Below are positions 62,902-64,000 of a stretch of DNA of 64,000 nucleotides, piece after piece (position 1 is the stretch's first letter; each line of letters starts with the position of its first letter). The notes under the pieces are model-generated. The model was not told the origin of the DNA. It ran no database searches and saw nothing but the letters and a program-made list of their open reading frames with translations. The position numbers and the translations under genes are program-made. Origin of the DNA: an uncultured Roseburia sp. (lineage in GTDB: Bacteria > Bacillota > Clostridia > Lachnospirales > Lachnospiraceae); NCBI GenBank assembly GCA_910577925.1, contig CAJTOI010000010.1, forward strand, positions 1 through 64,000, given 5' to 3'.

Positions 62902-64000
62902 AAATCATAGATCTCCGTATATTTTTCCGTGAAATAGCGCATCAGCGGTTTGGCCGAAACTTCCCTGCCGCACACCGCCGCAAGCACTTCCTTCGGCGTG
63001 CGCGTGCTCCCGTACTGATGAATATGCGTATTCAGCCATTTTGTGATTTCTCCGATACGTCCTTCTTCCAGAAGCCTGTCCACGCTGCCGAGTTCCTCCT
63101 CGACAGTCTCCAGATACATCCCGTCATAGATGCTGCCGAGCAGGTAGCTCGGGAAATAGCCGAAACTGCCGTCGGACCAGTGCATATCCTGTAAAATGCC
63201 CTCGGCGTCATTCTGCGGTGTAATATGCAGGTATTCCTGCATTTTCTGATTCCAGAGCGCCGGAAGGTCTTCCACGGCCACATGATCGCGGAAAATCGCC
63301 TTCTCCATCTCGTAGCGGAGAATGATATGGAAGCAGTATGTCACCTCGTCGGCCTCGGTGCGGATCAGGCTGTTTTTCACACGATTGATTCTCCGGTAAA
63401 ACGCGTCAAACGGAATCTCTTTAAACTCCGGCAGAAGCTCGCCTAAGCGGTCGTAAATCGGCGTCCAGAAGCTGCGCCTGCGCCCCAGGATATTCTCGTA
63501 GAACCGGGACTGGCTCTCATGAATCCCCATATAGCTGCAGCTTCCTGCGGCTGTGTTGTCATAGTCCGGGTTGACATTCTGCTCGAAGATGCCGTGTCCG
63601 CCCTCATGAATCGCCGAAAACATCGCGCTGATCGGTTCATCCTCATGGTAGTGGTTGCTGATTCTGACGTCCTTTGAGTTAAAGTTTAAGGTGAAGGGGT
63701 GTTCCGTCTCGCCCACACAGCCCGCGTCCCGGCGGAATCCGATGTATTCTAACAGCATATCCTGCACGGCTCTCTGTCCGTTGACGTCAAAGGTTTTCCT
63801 AAAAAGTGCATCCTCTTGTGCATCTTCCCTGCGGCTCTGCGCCTCTAAAATCTTGTCCACGAGCGGAACAAGCTCCGCCTTAAGCTCCTCGAACAGCTTA
63901 TCGATCGACGCCGAATCCATCCCCTCCTCGTACTGATCAAGCAGCGCATCATAAACCTCTTTCCCCGGGTCCGTGTAGGCCGTAATCTCTCTGGTCCGCT
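62898..64000 (-). CDS. M32-family carboxypeptidase (5' end cut by window)
   Basis: The reading frame stays open to the right edge (REITAYTDPGKEVYDALLDQ upstream of an internal Met), so the real start is outside. Zinc site HEGGH (AIHEGGHGIFEQN) of the HEXXH type, then ESQSRFYEN with the third ligand glutamate, and GSFGYFPSYLLGSIYDGMY near the end, all typical of the Taq-type M32 metallocarboxypeptidases. About 367 of the usual 500 residues are present. It removes C-terminal residues from peptides in the cytoplasm. Confidence 0.95.
   Translation of the reverse strand, partial: RTREITAYTDPGKEVYDALLDQYEEGMDSASIDKLFEELKAELVPLVDKILEAQSRREDAQEDALFRKTFDVNGQRAVQDMLLEYIGFRRDAGCVGETEHPFTLNFNSKDVRISNHYHEDEPISAMFSAIHEGGHGIFEQNVNPDYDNTAAGSCSYMGIHESQSRFYENILGRRRSFWTPIYDRLGELLPEFKEIPFDAFYRRINRVKNSLIRTEADEVTYCFHIILRYEMEKAIFRDHVAVEDLPALWNQKMQEYLHITPQNDAEGILQDMHWSDGSFGYFPSYLLGSIYDGMYLETVEEELGSVDRLLEEGRIGEITKWLNTHIHQYGSTRTPKEVLAAVCGREVSAKPLMRYFTEKYTEIYDL

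Overview
The window looks like a chromosomal segment from a motile, spore-forming-lineage Clostridia member, most probably a Lachnospiraceae. The signs are strong AGGAGG-type ribosome binding sites, T-box leaders in front of cysE-cysS and ileS, the Gram-positive gene order cysE-cysS-mrnC-rlmB-sigH (sigma-H), tRNA genes without encoded CCA, scattered chemotaxis receptors plus CheV, and moderately high GC. Almost every gene lies on the minus strand; the clear exceptions are a siroheme reductase (2642-4183), asnA (12167-13177) and a 50-residue ORF (34491-34643). Both ends cut through genes: a HelD-type ATPase at the left and an M32 carboxypeptidase at the right.

Layout. 1-4.2 kb: helD (partial), divergent siroheme nitrite/sulfite reductase. 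4.2-11 kb: one minus-strand operon with MFS transporter, sugar-phosphate isomerase-like protein, choline-kinase-like protein, BCCT transporter and chemoreceptor, preceded by a promoter and a strong leader terminator (attenuator). 11-19 kb: small membrane protein, deoxyinosine glycosylase, asnA, then DedA, GT4 glycosyltransferase, a two-component system and an S1-domain protein. 19-25 kb: flavinylated lipoprotein coupled to a chemoreceptor, a second chemoreceptor, tRNA-Thr, a ComEC-like metallo-beta-lactamase lipoprotein. 25-31.6 kb: PIN/NYN-like protein with 9-residue repeats, a decayed FtsX permease, sigH, rlmB, mrnC, cysS, cysE with a Cys-type T-box, ispF. 31.7-34.9 kb: MBOAT/SGNH acylation pair, a conserved-looking small ORF, tRNA-Met and tRNA-Val. 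34.9-45.7 kb: metH, mnmA, a tandem FliD-C-like protein, CBS-ACT protein, ung, hisF, hisH, a large acidic membrane protein, cheV. 45.8-50 kb: lipoprotein, two-component system, a small membrane protein, a frameshifted GGDEF remnant. 50-57 kb: a candidate 157-nt structured RNA, glgP, ileS with an Ile-type T-box and a roughly 500-bp inverted pair of repeats wedged between T-box and gene. 57-64 kb: permuted GH3 beta-glucosidase with an esterase, AraC regulator, NrnA-like DHH phosphoesterase, HAD phosphatase and carboxypeptidase.

How the parts connect. Amino-acid supply and charging are controlled at the RNA level (two T-boxes). Solute uptake, small-molecule kinase and chemoreceptor genes share one attenuated operon, suggesting that the imported compound is also a chemotactic cue. 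Chemotaxis genes are dispersed (three receptors, CheV) without a flagellar cluster here. The most interesting unexplained items are the attenuated transporter/kinase/receptor operon, the structured element at 49918-50074 with its own promoter, the inverted repeat pair in the ileS leader, and the tandem FliD-C-like protein.
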